Assembly (NCBI GenBank): GCA_965223485.1
Contig: OZ244993.1
Location: 992,001-1,056,000 of the forward strand
Reading direction: 5' to 3'
Length of the DNA stretch: 64,000 nucleotides
Source of the DNA: VXPQ01 sp965223485
Lineage (GTDB): Bacteria; Bacteroidota; Rhodothermia; Rhodothermales; VXPQ01
In this document: positions 63,188-64,000 of the stretch, one piece after another
Numbering within the stretch: the stretch's first letter is position 1
How the letters are laid out: each line of letters begins with the position of its first letter
Notes under the pieces: model-generated
What the model was told of the DNA's origin: nothing
Database searches by the model: none
The model's input: the letters and a program-made list of their open reading frames with translations, nothing else
Made by a program: the position numbers and the translations under genes

Positions 63188-64000
63188 ATGTTTGCAACAC
63201 GCAGCGAGCTGCTGGAGAAAATAAGACTTGGCGAAGACAGCTTCCTTGAACTCAAGGAGATTCGTCTCGCTGGCGAAAAAATCCGCGGACCGGAACAGAA
63301 CGATCTGGCCAATGAACTGGCGGCTTTTGCCAACGGCAGCGGAGGCGTGTTGCTTCTGGGCGTGCACGACAAAACGCGCGAGGTGTCGGGCATTCCGCTT
63401 GATCGGCTTGACGCCGTGGAAGCGCTCGTTCGCCAGGCTTGCGAGGATTCAATCAATCCGCCCTGTGTCGCCACGATCGAGCGAATGTCGTTGCCCGACA
63501 ACGCTGGCGTAGAGCAGCCGGTAATTCGTGTCGAGGTGCCGCGCAGCCTTTTTGTGCATCAAAGCCCGGGAGGGTATTACCGCCGAGTCGGTTCCGCGAA
63601 GCGTCAAATTCCGCCAGACCAATTGGCGCGCCTGTTTCAGCACCGCAGCCAAACCGGACTGATTCGCTTCGACGAATCGCCCGTTTCATGGGCGGGGATG
63701 GAAGACCTGGACGAAAATTTATGGCGGCGATTCGCAACGCCGCTTTCGGACGACGCGCCGGAATATTTCCTGTCCAAACTTGGCATAACCGCGCAAGACG
63801 ATGGCGGCATTTGGCGACCGACCGTTGCCGGTCTGCTCATGGCTTGCCGGAACCCGGAGCAATTCCTGCCAACCGCATTCATTCAGGCTGTCGCGTACAG
63901 TGGAACATCGATTGCGCCCCGCGGAGAATCGCCATACCAGCTTGATGCTCGGGACCTCACCGGTCCACTGGACGAGCAGATCATGGATGCTTGCCATTTC
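63188..64000 (+). CDS. AlbA_2/Schlafen-type ATP-binding protein (partial)
   Basis: 271 residues visible, cut by the window end. The N-terminus reads MFATRSELLEKIRLGEDSFL then ELKE. ANELAAFANGSGGVLLLGVH is the AlbA_2 (DUF4062-neighbour/Schlafen-like) signature. YRRVGSAKRQIPPDQLARLF follows. Such proteins are often regulators of unknown target and some are found in mobile or defence contexts. Neighbours past the edge are unknown. CTTGAG lies before the ATG, a weak ribosome-binding site. Confidence 0.75.
   Translation, partial: MFATRSELLEKIRLGEDSFLELKEIRLAGEKIRGPEQNDLANELAAFANGSGGVLLLGVHDKTREVSGIPLDRLDAVEALVRQACEDSINPPCVATIERMSLPDNAGVEQPVIRVEVPRSLFVHQSPGGYYRRVGSAKRQIPPDQLARLFQHRSQTGLIRFDESPVSWAGMEDLDENLWRRFATPLSDDAPEYFLSKLGITAQDDGGIWRPTVAGLLMACRNPEQFLPTAFIQAVAYSGTSIAPRGESPYQLDARDLTGPLDEQIMDACHF

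Overview
The window looks like a housekeeping segment of a chromosome from the Bacteroidota/Rhodothermota side of the tree, most likely a Rhodothermales-like organism. This is inferred from gene families, because no 16S gene is present. Supporting signs are a Bacteroidota-type DUF4295 gene beside rpmG and rpmB, an omega subunit of the Bacteroidota type, a secreted M36-like protease with a C-terminal type IX-style sorting domain, a ComA-family sulfolactate synthase, an orphan RpoN, and a moderately high GC content.

Layout. Positions 1-6.0 kb (minus) hold rpmH-rnpA-yidC-mnmE-mnmG, the block that often lies near a replication origin. Two tRNA genes and a long structured leader follow. At 6.8-12.4 kb (plus) is a signalling module: STAS anti-anti-sigma protein, receiver-PP2C phosphatase, RsbW-like kinase, periplasmic binding protein and membrane histidine kinase. 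At 12.4-18.7 kb (minus) is the fatty-acid/phospholipid operon yceD-rpmF-plsX-fabH-fabD-fabG, followed by a DEAD-box helicase gene. dnaA and dnaN (19.2-21.7 kb, plus) follow, then an ECF sigma factor with a small membrane protein (minus). At 23.2-33.1 kb (plus) is a translation and nucleotide block: rplM, rpsI, rpsB, tsf, pyrH, frr, tRNA-Ser, yicC, gmk, rpoZ, coaBC, a uracil-DNA glycosylase and dnaB.

From 33.2 to 46.7 kb most genes are on the minus strand: an SMP-30-like lipoprotein, three tRNAs, DUF4295/rpmG/rpmB, comA, a lipoprotein plus FtsX-type permease, ychF, a PP1-like phosphatase, a truncated AT-rich methyltransferase, an IS remnant, nusB, comEC and pgi. Between comEC and pgi lies a dense DnaA-box cluster with an AT-rich segment and five TAG trinucleotides, which is my best candidate for oriC. 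It is about 26 kb from dnaA. From 46.7 to 64 kb come a Nudix hydrolase, recJ, an array of helically phased A-tracts, an MFS transporter, a DciA-like gene, acpP-fabF, metK, a large secreted protease, ahcY, a ferredoxin, ruvB, rpoN, and the start of an AlbA_2/Schlafen-type ATP-binding protein cut by the window edge.

How the genes connect. Replication functions are spread over the window (dnaA, dnaN, dnaB, DciA-like gene, putative oriC, ruvB, recJ). DnaA itself seems to lack the usual N-terminal helicase-interaction domain. Fatty-acid elongation is split between two loci (plsX/fabH/fabD/fabG and acpP/fabF). metK and ahcY, two steps of the methyl cycle, flank the protease. All family assignments are from reading the sequence, with no database search.
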